Positions 52,382 through 61,959 of a stretch of DNA of 64,000 bases are shown in pieces; position 1 is the first letter of the stretch, and the number at the start of each line of letters is the position of its first letter. The position numbers were made by a program, and so were the translations under genes. The notes below the pieces were generated by a model. It did not search any database. It worked only from the letters and a program-made list of their open reading frames with translations, and had not been told where the DNA came from. The stretch comes from DASYAE01 sp036501535 (GTDB lineage: Bacteria > Actinomycetota > Actinomycetes > Streptomycetales > Catenulisporaceae). Location: contig DASYAE010000209.1 of the NCBI GenBank assembly GCA_036501535.1, forward strand, positions 1 through 64,000, written 5' to 3'.

Positions 52382-53797
52382 ATGCGCGACTATCTGATGG
52401 TCCTGGCCGTCGCGTTCGCCGTGACGTACCTGACGACCGGCCCGATCAGGGTCGCCGGCATCCGCTTCGGCGCGATGACGGCGCTGCGCGAGCGCGACGT
52501 GCACAAGGTGCCCACCCCGCGCCTCGGCGGCCTGGCGATGTACCTCGGCATGCTCGCCGCGCTCGCCTTCGCCGACCACACCCCGATGCTGCAGCAGTGG
52601 GTCTTCGTCGAGTCGCCGACGGTCCGCGCCCTGCTGTGGGGATCGGGCCTGCTGATGGTGATCGGCGTGATCGACGACCGCTGGGGCGTCGACGCGTTCA
52701 TCAAGCTCGCCGGCCAGGCCCTGGCCGCCTCGGTGATGGTGCTCAACGGCGTGTACATCACCTGGTTGCCGATCCCCGGGATCGGCGTGCTCCAGCTGGA
52801 CCAGAACACCGCCGACGTGGTCTCGATCCTGATCGTGGTCGTCATGATCAACGCGGTCAACTTCGTGGACGGGCTCGACGGCCTGGCCGCCGGCATGGTG
52901 GCGATCGCCGCGCTGGCGTTCTTCGTCTTCGACTACCGGCTCTGGTACGGGTACCAGATCTCCGGCGCCGCGCCCTCGGTCATGGTCGCCGCCATCGTGG
53001 TCGGGATGTGTGCCGGATTCCTGTGCCACAACTGGAACCCGGCCCGGATCTTCATGGGCGACTCCGGCGCCATGCTGCTCGGCCTGCTGCTCGCCGCGAC
53101 CTTCCTGCTGATCGGCCAGGTCGACCCGGACCAGGTCTCGGCCGCGGCCGGATCGCAGACCAGCGCCACGCACAAGACCCTCGCCTTCTACATCCCGCTG
53201 GTGCTGCCGCTCTCCTGCCTGGCACTGCCGATCATGGACATGGTGATGGCGGTGGTCCGGCGCACCCGGGCCGGCCGCTCCCCGTTCTCCGCGGACGCCC
53301 AGCACCTGCACCACCGGCTGCTGCAGATCGGCCACTCGACCCGTCGCGCGGTGCTGATCATGTACGTGTGGGCGGCGCTGATCTGCGCGCTGGTCCTGTG
53401 GGTCACGGTCACCCCGGCGCACCGCGCGCCGATCGAGGTCGCCATGGTGGCGCTCGTCGCGGCGATGGTCTTCCTGCTGCTGCCCAGAGCCCGCAAGCAC
53501 ATCGACGACCGGGCCGCCAGGATCGGGCGCGGCATCGGGGAATTCGGGCCGTCCGGGGGCGGGCGCCGCGGCCGGCGGCATGTACCCACGGTGCAGGTCC
53601 AGTCGCCCGACGCAGCCGAACCGGCCGAGGCGCACCCGGAACCGGGCCGTGCGGCGTCGGATGCGGCGCTCTGGCGCGCGGCTCCGCCGACCGCCGCGGC
53701 TACAGATCCACCGGACTTCGCACACAGCGCGGCTCGAGACAGGCGCCCCGGCGGGGACGCGCACAGCGACTCGGCCCCCCCGTGGCGAGGCGTCTGA
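52382..53797 (+). CDS. WecA/MraY-family sugar-phosphate transferase
   Basis: A 471-residue membrane enzyme that transfers a sugar-1-phosphate (often GlcNAc-1-P) from a UDP-sugar to polyprenyl phosphate, starting synthesis of a cell-wall or capsular glycan. About eleven helices are visible. Conserved motifs are Ile-Asp-Asp-Arg-Trp-Gly (about residue 100), Asn-Phe-Val-Asp-Gly-Leu-Asp-Gly (about 160), Phe-Met-Gly-Asp-Ser-Gly and His-Leu-His-His-Arg. The C-terminal 90 residues are a Pro/Ala-rich cytoplasmic tail. ATG 52382 starts at the first helix; the upstream 35 codons are poor. This gene precedes the atp operon in Streptomyces too. Confidence 0.9.
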   Translation: MRDYLMVLAVAFAVTYLTTGPIRVAGIRFGAMTALRERDVHKVPTPRLGGLAMYLGMLAALAFADHTPMLQQWVFVESPTVRALLWGSGLLMVIGVIDDRWGVDAFIKLAGQALAASVMVLNGVYITWLPIPGIGVLQLDQNTADVVSILIVVVMINAVNFVDGLDGLAAGMVAIAALAFFVFDYRLWYGYQISGAAPSVMVAAIVVGMCAGFLCHNWNPARIFMGDSGAMLLGLLLAATFLLIGQVDPDQVSAAAGSQTSATHKTLAFYIPLVLPLSCLALPIMDMVMAVVRRTRAGRSPFSADAQHLHHRLLQIGHSTRRAVLIMYVWAALICALVLWVTVTPAHRAPIEVAMVALVAAMVFLLLPRARKHIDDRAARIGRGIGEFGPSGGGRRGRRHVPTVQVQSPDAAEPAEAHPEPGRAASDAALWRAAPPTAAATDPPDFAHSAARDRRPGGDAHSDSAPPWRGV

Positions 53798-53915
53798 CCT
53801 GGTATCGGGTTCGCCGCAACCGAATACGCCGATTGCCGCCAACCGCTTGTCGATCCGTCGGCACAGTGTGCGTGATCTAAGCCACCCCGACCCGGTAAAG
53901 ACGCGCACTGTTACT

Positions 53916-53931
53916 TGTGATAGGTTTCACG
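53916..53931 (+). promoter_or_regulatory. CRP-like site upstream of the atp operon
   Basis: TGTGA, six bases, TCACG: nine of ten positions match TGTGA-N6-TCACA, the half-sites of cAMP receptor protein. It is 91 bases before the first gene of the cluster. Crp/GlxR-type regulators control energy genes in other actinobacteria, so atp control is plausible. Confidence 0.55.
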
Positions 53932-54021
53932 AGCGTAAGGCGAATCGTTCGGCAGGAGAGCGAATCCTTACCACCCGACCGAACTTGTGACCCCACGAAG
54001 CGACTTGACGGAGCCACAACA

Positions 54022-54468
54022 ATGCAGGCCGATGACGTCCGTGCGCTACGGCAATGTGCCGTGACGACCGCGGCTGTCGGCGTTGCCGGGGCCGCCGTCG
54101 GCGCCGTGGCGGACGGTGGTAAAGGCGTCCTCGGAGCCGTCATCGCCCTCGCGGTGGTGAACGCCTTCTTCCTGATCTCCTTCGCGGCGATGCGCCGCGC
54201 GGCGCGGGCCGGCCTCCAGGCCATGATGCCCACCGCGCTCGGCACCTATCTCGCCAAGATCATTGTCCTGATCGCGCTGGTGGCCCTGTTCCGCGACAGC
54301 ACCGTCTTCAACGGCCGCGTGTTCGGCCTGACCGCGGTGGCCTGCGTGCTGGCCTGGACCGGCGCGCAGGTGCGGCTGTGGATGACCGACCGGACCTTCC
54401 GGCTCGACCCGGTGCCGGCCGCCGCGCCGGCCCTGGCCCCGTCGAAGCCGAACGCCGGAGAGCTGTGA
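54022..54468 (+). CDS. ATP synthase I-like membrane protein
   Basis: A 148-residue membrane protein with about four hydrophobic helices (about residues 10-30, 34-52, 70-93 and 100-122) and a Pro/Ala tail. This gene takes the place of the atpI-like ORF in Streptomyces and may help assemble the c-ring or import Mg2+. ATG 54022 has ACGGAG eight bases upstream; an in-frame GTG at 53917 lies in the CRP-like site. No catalytic motif is visible. Confidence 0.75.
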   Translation: MQADDVRALRQCAVTTAAVGVAGAAVGAVADGGKGVLGAVIALAVVNAFFLISFAAMRRAARAGLQAMMPTALGTYLAKIIVLIALVALFRDSTVFNGRVFGLTAVACVLAWTGAQVRLWMTDRTFRLDPVPAAAPALAPSKPNAGEL

Positions 54469-54601
54469 TCCGCCGTGACCCACACGCCGCGCCGCGCCGC
54501 CTCCCGGATCAGCCATCGGGCCCGGCCCGGCCACGCGCTGCGGCGTCGGCGCGGGGCGGAGCTGTGCCGCGAGCACACCGGCGCGCGCACCGGTGCGGGC
54601 G

Positions 54602-54925
54602 ATGAGCCCGACGACCCGGCCCGCGGCTGAGACTCCGGCCGACCCGTCCGGCCGCGGCGCCGAACGATCCGCGCGGCCCGCAGACGCGGTCCGGCCCGGA
54701 ACCCCCGACGAGCACGAGCAGCGCGCCGCCGCCCGCCAGAACGACGTGGCGATGTGGGGGATCGTGGGCCACATGGCCTCCGCGCTGACCGTCTACGGCG
54801 GCCTCGGCTACCTGCTCGGCCGGCTGACCGGCCACCCGATCCTGTTGTTGTTCGGCGCCCTGTTCGGCTTGGTCCTGTCGCTCGGCTACACGATCTACAC
54901 GGCCAACAAGAACATGCCGAAGTGA
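54602..54925 (+). CDS. AtpZ/AtpI family protein
   Basis: A 107-residue protein of the AtpZ/AtpI type. About 45 hydrophilic residues precede two membrane helices (about 52-72 and 77-98), with Gly-Leu-Gly-Tyr-Leu-Leu-Gly between them as in AtpZ. AtpI/AtpZ assist F-type ATP synthase assembly. ATG 54602 was preferred to GTG 54593, but neither has a clear ribosome site. It is one of two AtpI-like genes in front of atpB. Confidence 0.75.
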   Translation: MSPTTRPAAETPADPSGRGAERSARPADAVRPGTPDEHEQRAAARQNDVAMWGIVGHMASALTVYGGLGYLLGRLTGHPILLLFGALFGLVLSLGYTIYTANKNMPK

Positions 54926-55090
54926 AGCACGGCGTCCGCGGCCCGGCCGCGGCGCGGCACCGGACGGCCCCGCGCAGGCGGGCCCGGCCGGGGCCCGGCG
55001 CCGCGCCGGCAGCGCCCACGAGCCCAGCACCACAGACCCCAGACACCATGAGACGGCGAGTCAGCCCCCGCCCGCCGAAGGAGTGAACCG

Positions 55091-55903
55091 GTGAGTACCA
55101 CGGCAACCGCGAGCACCGTGCTCGCCTCCGGCTGCCATCTGTTCTCCGGGTGCCCTTTCCCCGCACCCAGCGCCGACAGCTTCGTGTTCAGCCCGCTGTT
55201 CAAGATCGGCGGCTTCGGCTTCACCTGGCCGATGCTGCTGTGCCTGATCGCCTCCGCCAGCGTTTGCGTGTTCTTCTTCACCGCGTTCCGCGCGCCGAAG
55301 CTGGTGCCGCGCGGCGCGCAGAACGTCGGCGAGCTCGGCTACCTGTTCATCCGGGATCAGATCGCCCGGCCGATGATCGGCGAGCAGGGGGACACCTTCG
55401 TGCCCTTCCTGTTCTCGCTGTTCTTCTTCATCTGGACGATGAACCTGATGGAGATCATCCCGATCGCGGCGTTCCCGGTGACCTCGAAGATCGCCTTCCC
55501 GATGTCCCTGGTGGCCATGGTGTACGTCACCTACTGGTTCCAGGCGATCAAGCACTACGGCTTCTTCGGCTTCCTGCGCTCGATCATCCCGTCCGGCGTT
55601 CCCGTCGGGGTGCTGGTCCTGCTGGTCCCGGTCGAGTGGCTCAGGGTCCTGGTGATCCAGCCGTTCACCCTGACCATCCGGCTGTTCGCGAACATGTTCT
55701 CCGGGCACCTGCTGGTGGCCGTGTTCGTCGCGGCCACCTGGTACCTGGCCAGCGCCTCCATCGGCGCGCTGTTCTCGGCCGGCTCCGCGGTCATGATCGT
55801 GGTGATCACCGGCTTCGAGATGGTCATCCAGGCGCTGCAGGCGTTCATCTTCACCATGCTCACCGCGCAGTACATCGGCGAGTCGCACGCGGCCGGCCAC
55901 TGA
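55091..55903 (+). CDS. atpB: ATP synthase subunit a
   Basis: A 270-residue Fo subunit that forms the proton half-channels against the c-ring. The essential Arg is in Thr-Leu-Thr-Ile-Arg-Leu-Phe-Ala-Asn (about residue 197). Five to six helices are present, including the C-terminal proton-path helix. The start is GTG 55091. The N-terminal periplasmic region has two Cys residues. Confidence 0.96.
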   Translation: MSTTATASTVLASGCHLFSGCPFPAPSADSFVFSPLFKIGGFGFTWPMLLCLIASASVCVFFFTAFRAPKLVPRGAQNVGELGYLFIRDQIARPMIGEQGDTFVPFLFSLFFFIWTMNLMEIIPIAAFPVTSKIAFPMSLVAMVYVTYWFQAIKHYGFFGFLRSIIPSGVPVGVLVLLVPVEWLRVLVIQPFTLTIRLFANMFSGHLLVAVFVAATWYLASASIGALFSAGSAVMIVVITGFEMVIQALQAFIFTMLTAQYIGESHAAGH

Positions 55904-55992
55904 CCGTGCCGGCCCCGCGCGGCCTTCGCGCACCAACCACAAGCCAACCGGTGGAAAGCCCTCCGGTTCGACCCGAAGGAAAGTAACCAGCA

Positions 55993-56238
55993 ATGTCCTC
56001 CGCAATCGTTGACATCGCCGGACAGAACAACGTCACCGGATCTCTCAGCGCCGTCGCCTACGGACTCGCGGCCATCGGCCCGGGCGTCGGCATCGGCCTC
56101 ATCTTCGGCCACGGCGTCGAGGCCATGGCCCGGCAGCCCGAGCTTCGCGGCATGATCCAGACCAACATGTACATCGGCTTCGCGTTGACCGAGGCTCTGG
56201 CGCTGCTCGGCATCGTCATCCCGTTCATCTTCAAGTAA
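55993..56238 (+). CDS. atpE: ATP synthase subunit c
   Basis: An 81-residue hairpin of two membrane helices forming the rotor ring. The proton-binding Glu67 is in Phe-Ala-Leu-Thr-Glu-Ala, and the polar loop has Ala-Arg-Gln-Pro-Glu. GGAAAG lies before ATG 55993. The N-terminus is slightly longer than in many species. Confidence 0.97.
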   Translation: MSSAIVDIAGQNNVTGSLSAVAYGLAAIGPGVGIGLIFGHGVEAMARQPELRGMIQTNMYIGFALTEALALLGIVIPFIFK

Positions 56239-56268
56239 GCCGCCCCCGGACAGCCAGGGAGGCACCCC

Positions 56269-56865
56269 GTGAGCGCAAAAGTCGTATATCTCGCCGACGC
56301 GAACCCGATCGTCCCGGACTGGCAGGAGATGGCCTTCGGCGCGGCCGCCTTCGTCATCGTCTTCTTCTTCCTGTATCGCAAGGTCCTGCCGAACATCCGC
56401 CGGATCCTGCAGGAGCGGGCCGAGGCGATCGAGGGCGGGCTGACCAAGGCCGAGGCCGCGCAGGCCGAGGCCGAGCGGATCCGGTCCGAGTTCACCCAGC
56501 GGCTCGCCGAGTCCCGGCACGAGGCGGCCGAGCTGCGGGCCAAGGCCCAGGCCGAGGGCGCGGCGCTGGTGGACAAGGCGCGCGAGGAGGCCAACCGGCA
56601 GCGCGAGTCGATCGTCGCCGCGGGACGGGCGCAGTTGGCCGCCGACCGCAACGCCGCGGTCGCGGTGCTGCGCTCGGACCTGGGCAAGCTCGCGGTCGAG
56701 CTGGCCGACCGGATCGTCGGGGAGCGGGCCGCTGATCCGGCCCTGCAGGAGCGGATCGTGGACCGCTTCCTGGACGACCTCGACAGCCGGCTCGGCGAGC
56801 GCGGCCCGGCGGCCCGGCCGGTCGCCGCCGGCTCCGGGCCGGCCGAGCCGGAACAGGCCGGCTGA
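56269..56865 (+). CDS. atpF: ATP synthase subunit b
   Basis: A 198-residue peripheral stalk subunit. A single membrane helix (about residues 22-42) is followed by a long charged coiled coil (about 45-165) that reaches the delta subunit. The start is GTG 56269. The Pro/Ala tail is extended. The stop overlaps atpH by one base. Confidence 0.95.
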   Translation: MSAKVVYLADANPIVPDWQEMAFGAAAFVIVFFFLYRKVLPNIRRILQERAEAIEGGLTKAEAAQAEAERIRSEFTQRLAESRHEAAELRAKAQAEGAALVDKAREEANRQRESIVAAGRAQLAADRNAAVAVLRSDLGKLAVELADRIVGERAADPALQERIVDRFLDDLDSRLGERGPAARPVAAGSGPAEPEQAG

Positions 56866-57674
56866 TGCGCGGCGCGAGTCGGGAGTCGCTCGAGCAGGCC
56901 CGCGAGGCGCTGGCCGCGCTGACCTCGGTCGGCTCCACCGACCTGACCGCCCTGTCCGACGACCTGGCCGCGATCGGCGCCGCCGTGGACGGCAACGTCG
57001 CGCTGCGCCGGCTGCTCAGCGACCCGGCCCGGCCCGGCGACGCGCGCGCCGCCCTGATCGGCGACCTGCTGCGCGGCAAGGTCGGCGACCCGGCGCTGGA
57101 CCTGGTCTCCGGCGTGGTGCGGTCCCGCTGGGCCGGCCCGCGCGACCTGGCCGACGCGCTGGACGTGCTGGCCACCGAGGCCGAGCTGGCGCTGGCCGAG
57201 AAGGCCGGGGCGCTGGACGCGGTGGAGGACGACCTGTTCCGGTTCGGCCGGATCCTGGCCGCGGAGCCCGAGCTGGCCTCGGCGCTCTCCGAGCGCATCC
57301 CGGCCGCGCAGCGCACCTCGCTGATCGACTCGCTGCTGGCCGGCAAGGCGAACCCGTCCTCGCTGCGGCTGATCCGCCGGCTGGTCGGCGCCCCGCGCGG
57401 CCGCTCGGTGACCGCCGGCGTCGAGGAGCTCAACCAGATCGCCGCGGAGCGCCGCCAGCGGCTCACCGCGCTGGTCATCGCCGCGGTGCCGCTGACCGAG
57501 GCGCAGCGCGACCGGCTGGCCCGGATCCTGACCCGGTCCTACGGCCGGCAGGTGCGGCTTAACGTGGAACTGGACGAAAAGCTCGTCGGAGGACTGACCG
57601 TCCGCATTGGGGACGATTTCATCGACGGCTCGCTCTCCGGCCGGATCGCCGAGGCCGCCCGCACCGCGTCGTGA
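56865..57674 (+). CDS. atpH: ATP synthase subunit delta
   Basis: A 269-residue subunit linking the peripheral stalk to the top of F1. Two helical regions end with the OSCP-type motif Gly-Gly-Leu-Thr-Val-Arg-Ile-Gly-Asp-Asp-Phe-Ile-Asp-Gly-Ser. The actinobacterial length is greater than in E. coli (about 177), as is normal for this phylum. ATG 56865 overlaps the atpF stop. Confidence 0.95.
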   Translation: MRGASRESLEQAREALAALTSVGSTDLTALSDDLAAIGAAVDGNVALRRLLSDPARPGDARAALIGDLLRGKVGDPALDLVSGVVRSRWAGPRDLADALDVLATEAELALAEKAGALDAVEDDLFRFGRILAAEPELASALSERIPAAQRTSLIDSLLAGKANPSSLRLIRRLVGAPRGRSVTAGVEELNQIAAERRQRLTALVIAAVPLTEAQRDRLARILTRSYGRQVRLNVELDEKLVGGLTVRIGDDFIDGSLSGRIAEAARTAS

Positions 57675-57754
57675 ACCCGTAACACCGAACACCGAACCAG
57701 GCAGCATTCGTGGGCGAGGGCCCGACACTGAACTTTGAGGAGTTAGGAAGACTC

Positions 57755-59395
57755 ATGACGGAGCTGACAATCCGTCCCGAGGAGATCCGGGACGCGCTGG
57801 AGCGCTTCGTCTCGTCGTACGAGCCTTCGGCCGCGAACGTCGACGAGATCGGTACCGTCACCGACGTCGGTGACGGCATCGCGCATGTCGAGGGGCTCCC
57901 CTCGGCGATGACGAACGAGCTGCTGAAGTTCGAGGACGGGACGCTGGGCATCGCCCTGAACCTCGACGTGCGCGAGATCGGCGTGGTCATCATGGGCGAC
58001 TACGCCGGCATCGAGGAGGGCCAGGCGGTCCGGCGCACCGGCGAGATCCTGTCCACCCCGGTCGGCGACAAGTTCCTCGGCCGGGTGGTGGACCCGCTCG
58101 GCGAGCCGATCGACGGGCTCGGCCCGATCGAGGCCGAGGGCCGGCGCATCCTCGAGCTGCAGGCCCCCACGGTCATGCAGCGCCAGGGCGTCAACGAGCC
58201 GCTGCAGACCGGCATCAAGGCCATCGACTCGATGACCCCGATCGGCCGCGGCCAGCGCCAGCTGATCATCGGCGACCGGCAGACCGGCAAGACCGCGATC
58301 TGCATCGACACCATCCTGAACCAGAAGGCCAACTGGGCCTCGGGCGACCCGGTGAAGCAGGTGCGCTGCATCTACGTGGCGATCGGGCAGAAGGGCTCGA
58401 CCATCGCCGCGGTGCGCCAGGCGCTGGAGGACAACGGCGCGCTGGAGTACACCACCATCGTGGCCTCCCCGGCCTCCGACGCGGCCGGCTTCAAGTACCT
58501 GGCCCCGTACACCGGCTCGGCCATCGGCCAGCACTGGATGTACGCCGGCAAGCACGTGCTGATCGTGTTCGACGACCTGTCCAAGCAGGCCGAGGCCTAC
58601 CGGGCCATGTCGCTGCTGCTGCGCCGCCCGCCGGGCCGCGAGGCCTACCCCGGCGACGTGTTCTACCTGCACTCCCGGCTGCTGGAGCGGTGCGCCAAGC
58701 TGTCCGACGACATGGGCTCCGGCTCGATGACCGGCCTGCCGATCGTGGAGACCAAGGCGAACGACATCTCCGCGTTCATCCCGACCAACGTCATCTCCAT
58801 CACCGACGGCCAGTGCTTCCTGGAGACCGACCTGTTCAACTCGGGCGTGCGCCCGGCGGTGAACGTCGGCACCTCGGTCTCCCGGGTCGGCGGCGCGGCG
58901 CAGGTGCGCGCGATGCGGCAGGTCTCCGGCTCGCTGCGGGTGGACCTGGCCCAGTTCCGCGACCTCGAGGCCTTTGCCGCCTTCGCCTCGGACCTCGACG
59001 ACGCCTCCAAGGCCCAGCTGGCCCGCGGCCAGCGCATGGTCGAGGTGCTCAAGCAGGGCCAGTACTCGCCGTACCCGGTCGAGGACCAGGTGGTGGCGAT
59101 CTGGGCGGGCACCTCCGGCGAGCTCGACGAGGTCCCGGCCGAGGACGTGCGGCGGTTCGAGCGCGAGCTGCTCGACCACCTCAAGTCGGCCCACGCGGAG
59201 ATCCTCACCAGCATCGCCACCACGTCCGAGAAGCTCTCGGACGACACGATCAACCTGCTGAAGTCCGCGGTCTCCGGGTTCAAGGACACCTTCGAGAAGG
59301 GCGACGGCACGCTGCTGCGCGGCGACGTGGCCGAGTCCCCGCTCGACCCGTCCGACGTCGGCCAGGAGAAGATCACCCGGCACGCGAAGGGCTGA
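57755..59395 (+). CDS. atpA: ATP synthase subunit alpha
   Basis: A 546-residue F1 subunit with non-catalytic nucleotide sites. The P-loop Gly-Asp-Arg-Gln-Thr-Gly-Lys-Thr (about residue 173) and the arginine finger region Ser-Val-Ser-Arg-Val-Gly-Gly (about 373) are visible. ATG 57755 follows AGGAAG by six bases; a GTG at 57710 lacks a ribosome site. The long C-terminal helical region is typical of actinobacteria. Confidence 0.97.
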   Translation: MTELTIRPEEIRDALERFVSSYEPSAANVDEIGTVTDVGDGIAHVEGLPSAMTNELLKFEDGTLGIALNLDVREIGVVIMGDYAGIEEGQAVRRTGEILSTPVGDKFLGRVVDPLGEPIDGLGPIEAEGRRILELQAPTVMQRQGVNEPLQTGIKAIDSMTPIGRGQRQLIIGDRQTGKTAICIDTILNQKANWASGDPVKQVRCIYVAIGQKGSTIAAVRQALEDNGALEYTTIVASPASDAAGFKYLAPYTGSAIGQHWMYAGKHVLIVFDDLSKQAEAYRAMSLLLRRPPGREAYPGDVFYLHSRLLERCAKLSDDMGSGSMTGLPIVETKANDISAFIPTNVISITDGQCFLETDLFNSGVRPAVNVGTSVSRVGGAAQVRAMRQVSGSLRVDLAQFRDLEAFAAFASDLDDASKAQLARGQRMVEVLKQGQYSPYPVEDQVVAIWAGTSGELDEVPAEDVRRFERELLDHLKSAHAEILTSIATTSEKLSDDTINLLKSAVSGFKDTFEKGDGTLLRGDVAESPLDPSDVGQEKITRHAKG

Positions 59396-59447
59396 TCCGA
59401 CCGTGACCGAGCAGCACCCCGAGCAGTCCAGGAAGGAGGGCTAGGCC

Positions 59448-60356
59448 ATGGGAGCACAGCTGCGGATCTTCCGGCGGCGGATCGCGTCCGTCTCCGCGAC
59501 CAAGAAGATCACCCGCGCCCAGGAGCTGATCGCCACGGCGCGCATCGTCAAGGCGCAGCAGCGGGTCGCCCAGTCCACCCCGTACGCGCAGGAGATCGTC
59601 CGCGCCGTCTCCGCGGTCGCCTCGCACTCCAACGCCCGGCACCCGCTGATCGGCGAGCGGCCCGAGCTGCGCCGGGCGGCGATCGTGCTGATCACCGCGG
59701 ACCGCGGCTTCGCCGGCGCGTACAACAGCGCCGCGATCAAGCAGTGCGAGCAGCTCGCCGCGCTGCTGCGGGACCAGGGCAAGGAGGTCGTCCGATACGT
59801 GATCGGGCGCAAGGGCCTGGGCTACTACCGGTTCCGCGGCCAGGAGCCGGCCGGCAACTGGACCGGGTTCTCCGACAACCCGCAGTACGGCAACGCGGCC
59901 GAGGTCGCGGACACCCTGATCGACGCGTACGTCAAGGGCAGCGAGAACGGCGGCGTGGACGAGATCCACGTCGTGTCCACCCGCTTCGTCTCGATGCTCA
60001 CGCAGAGCCCGGCCACGGTCCGGTTCCTGCCGCTGGAGGTCGAGGAGACGCACGAGCCGCCGCCCAGCGGCGTGTTCCCGCTCTACGAGTTCGAGCCGTC
60101 CCCGTCCGAGGTGCTCGACGCGCTGCTGCCGGCCTACTTCAAGGCCCGGCTGTACAACGCCATGCTGCAGTCCGCGGCCTCGGAGCACGCGGCGCGCCGG
60201 CGGGCGATGAAGTCGGCCACCGACAACGCCTCCGACCTGATCAAGAACCTGACCCGGCAGGCCAACGCGGCCCGGCAGGCGGACATCACCCAGGAAATCA
60301 GCGAGATCGTCGGCGGCGCGAACGCCCTGGCCGACGCGTCCGCGGGAAGCGAATAG
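59448..60356 (+). CDS. atpG: ATP synthase subunit gamma
   Basis: A 302-residue central rotor shaft. N-terminal (Arg-Arg-Arg-Ile-x-Ser-Val) and C-terminal helices form the coiled coil inside F1, with Leu-Ile-Lys-Asn-Leu-Thr-Arg and Gln-Ala-Arg-Gln near the end. Actinobacterial gammas carry an extra loop (about residues 165-180 and 205-230), present here. GGAAGGAGGG, the ribosome site, lies inside a 13-codon mini-ORF (59403-59444) that may couple its translation to atpA. Confidence 0.95.
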   Translation: MGAQLRIFRRRIASVSATKKITRAQELIATARIVKAQQRVAQSTPYAQEIVRAVSAVASHSNARHPLIGERPELRRAAIVLITADRGFAGAYNSAAIKQCEQLAALLRDQGKEVVRYVIGRKGLGYYRFRGQEPAGNWTGFSDNPQYGNAAEVADTLIDAYVKGSENGGVDEIHVVSTRFVSMLTQSPATVRFLPLEVEETHEPPPSGVFPLYEFEPSPSEVLDALLPAYFKARLYNAMLQSAASEHAARRRAMKSATDNASDLIKNLTRQANAARQADITQEISEIVGGANALADASAGSE

Positions 60357-60361
60357 GAACC

Positions 60362-61798
60362 ATGACGACAACCGACCAGACGACCAGGACCGGCGTCGGC
60401 CGCGTCTCGCGGATCATCGGTCCCGTCGTCGACGCGGAATTCCCCGTCGACGCGATGCCGGAGCTGTACAACGCGCTGACCATCGACTACGAGTTCCAGG
60501 GCGAGACCCGCACGCTGACCCTCGAGGTCGCCCAGCACATCGGCGACAACATGGTGCGGGCGATCGCGCTCAAGCCGACCGACGGCCTCGTGCGCGGCAG
60601 CGAGGTCAAGGACACCGGCGGCCCGATCTCGGTGCCGGTCGGCAACGCGACCCTCGGCCACGTGTTCAACGTGACCGGCGACGTGCTCAACCTCAAGGAG
60701 GGCGAGCGGTTCGAGGCCGACGAGCGGTGGGGCATCCACCGCAAGGCGCCGAGCTTCGACAACCTGGACTCGAAGACCGAGATGTTCACCACCGGCATCA
60801 AGGTCATCGACCTGCTGACCCCGTACGTCAGCGGCGGCAAGATCGGCCTGTTCGGCGGCGCCGGCGTGGGCAAGACGGTGCTGATCCAGGAGCTGATCTA
60901 CCGGGTCGCGGAGAACTTCGGCGGCGTGTCCGTGTTCGCCGGCGTCGGCGAGCGCACCCGCGAGGGCAACGACCTGATCGCGGAGATGACCGAGACCAAC
61001 GTCATCGAGAAGACCGCGCTGGTCTTCGGCCAGATGGACGAGCCGCCGGGCACCCGGCTGCGGGTCGCGCTGTCCGCGCTGACCATGGCCGAGTACTTCC
61101 GGGACGTGCAGAACCAGGACGTGCTGCTGTTCATCGACAACATCTTCCGGTTCACCCAGGCCGGCTCGGAGGTCTCCACGCTGCTCGGCCGGATGCCGTC
61201 CGCGGTGGGCTACCAGCCGACCCTGGCCGACGAGATGGGCGACCTGCAGGAGCGGATCACCTCGACCCGCGGCCACTCGATCACCTCGGTGCAGGCGATC
61301 TACGTGCCCGCGGACGACATCACCGACCCGGCGCCGCACACCACGTTCACCCACCTCGACGCCACCACGGTGCTCTCCCGGCCGATCACCCAGAAGGGCA
61401 TCTACCCCGCGGTGGACCCGCTGGACTCGACCTCCCGGATCCTGGACCCGCGGTACATCACCAAGGAGCACTACGAGACCGCCTCGCGGGTCAAGGCGAT
61501 CCTGCAGAAGTACAAGGACCTGCAGGACATCATCGCCATCCTCGGCATCGACGAGCTGTCCGAGGAGGACAAGCTCACCGTGTCCCGGGCCCGGCGGATC
61601 GAGCGCTTCCTGTCCCAGAACACCTTCGTGGCCAAGAACTTCACCGGCCTCGAGGGCTCGTTCGTGCCGCTCGAGGAGACCATCGCGGCGTTCACCGCGA
61701 TCGCCGACGGCAAGTACGACCACGTGCCGGAGCAGGCCTTCTTCATGTGCGGCGGGCTCGAGGACCTCGAGCGCAAGTACAAGGAACTGACCAAGTAG
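60362..61798 (+). CDS. atpD: ATP synthase subunit beta
   Basis: A 478-residue catalytic F1 subunit. Walker A is Gly-Gly-Ala-Gly-Val-Gly-Lys-Thr (about residues 162-169); the catalytic Glu in Gly-Glu-Arg-Thr-Arg-Glu and the DELSEED lever (Asp-Glu-Leu-Ser-Glu-Glu-Asp, about 398) are intact. The start is ATG 60362, five bases after atpG. Confidence 0.98.
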   Translation: MTTTDQTTRTGVGRVSRIIGPVVDAEFPVDAMPELYNALTIDYEFQGETRTLTLEVAQHIGDNMVRAIALKPTDGLVRGSEVKDTGGPISVPVGNATLGHVFNVTGDVLNLKEGERFEADERWGIHRKAPSFDNLDSKTEMFTTGIKVIDLLTPYVSGGKIGLFGGAGVGKTVLIQELIYRVAENFGGVSVFAGVGERTREGNDLIAEMTETNVIEKTALVFGQMDEPPGTRLRVALSALTMAEYFRDVQNQDVLLFIDNIFRFTQAGSEVSTLLGRMPSAVGYQPTLADEMGDLQERITSTRGHSITSVQAIYVPADDITDPAPHTTFTHLDATTVLSRPITQKGIYPAVDPLDSTSRILDPRYITKEHYETASRVKAILQKYKDLQDIIAILGIDELSEEDKLTVSRARRIERFLSQNTFVAKNFTGLEGSFVPLEETIAAFTAIADGKYDHVPEQAFFMCGGLEDLERKYKELTK

Positions 61799-61959
61799 GG
61801 AAGCCGGCGGGGGAGAGCGCCGCGCGCCGTCCGGAGCGCCCGGCGCGCCGCCGCCGGGCGGCCAGCTTCCGGAGCCGCCGCCCGATCCGCCGGGAGCGTG
61901 CCGGGCGGCGCGGATAGTTCGATAGTCTTTAGCCGAAGAAGCAGTGAAGGAGCCGCAGC
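61799..61959 (+). other. atpD-atpC spacer with GC-rich hairpins
   Basis: 161 bases without a gene. Inverted repeats such as GGCGCGCC and a Gly/Ala-rich stretch form stem-loops that could reduce atpC expression relative to atpD. GAAGGAG near 61946 serves atpC. Confidence 0.35.

Noticed and set aside
54475..54651. Small frame between the two AtpI-like genes
   Set aside because: The product is Arg-rich without motifs, the start has no ribosome site, and the frame overlaps the better-supported AtpZ/AtpI gene.
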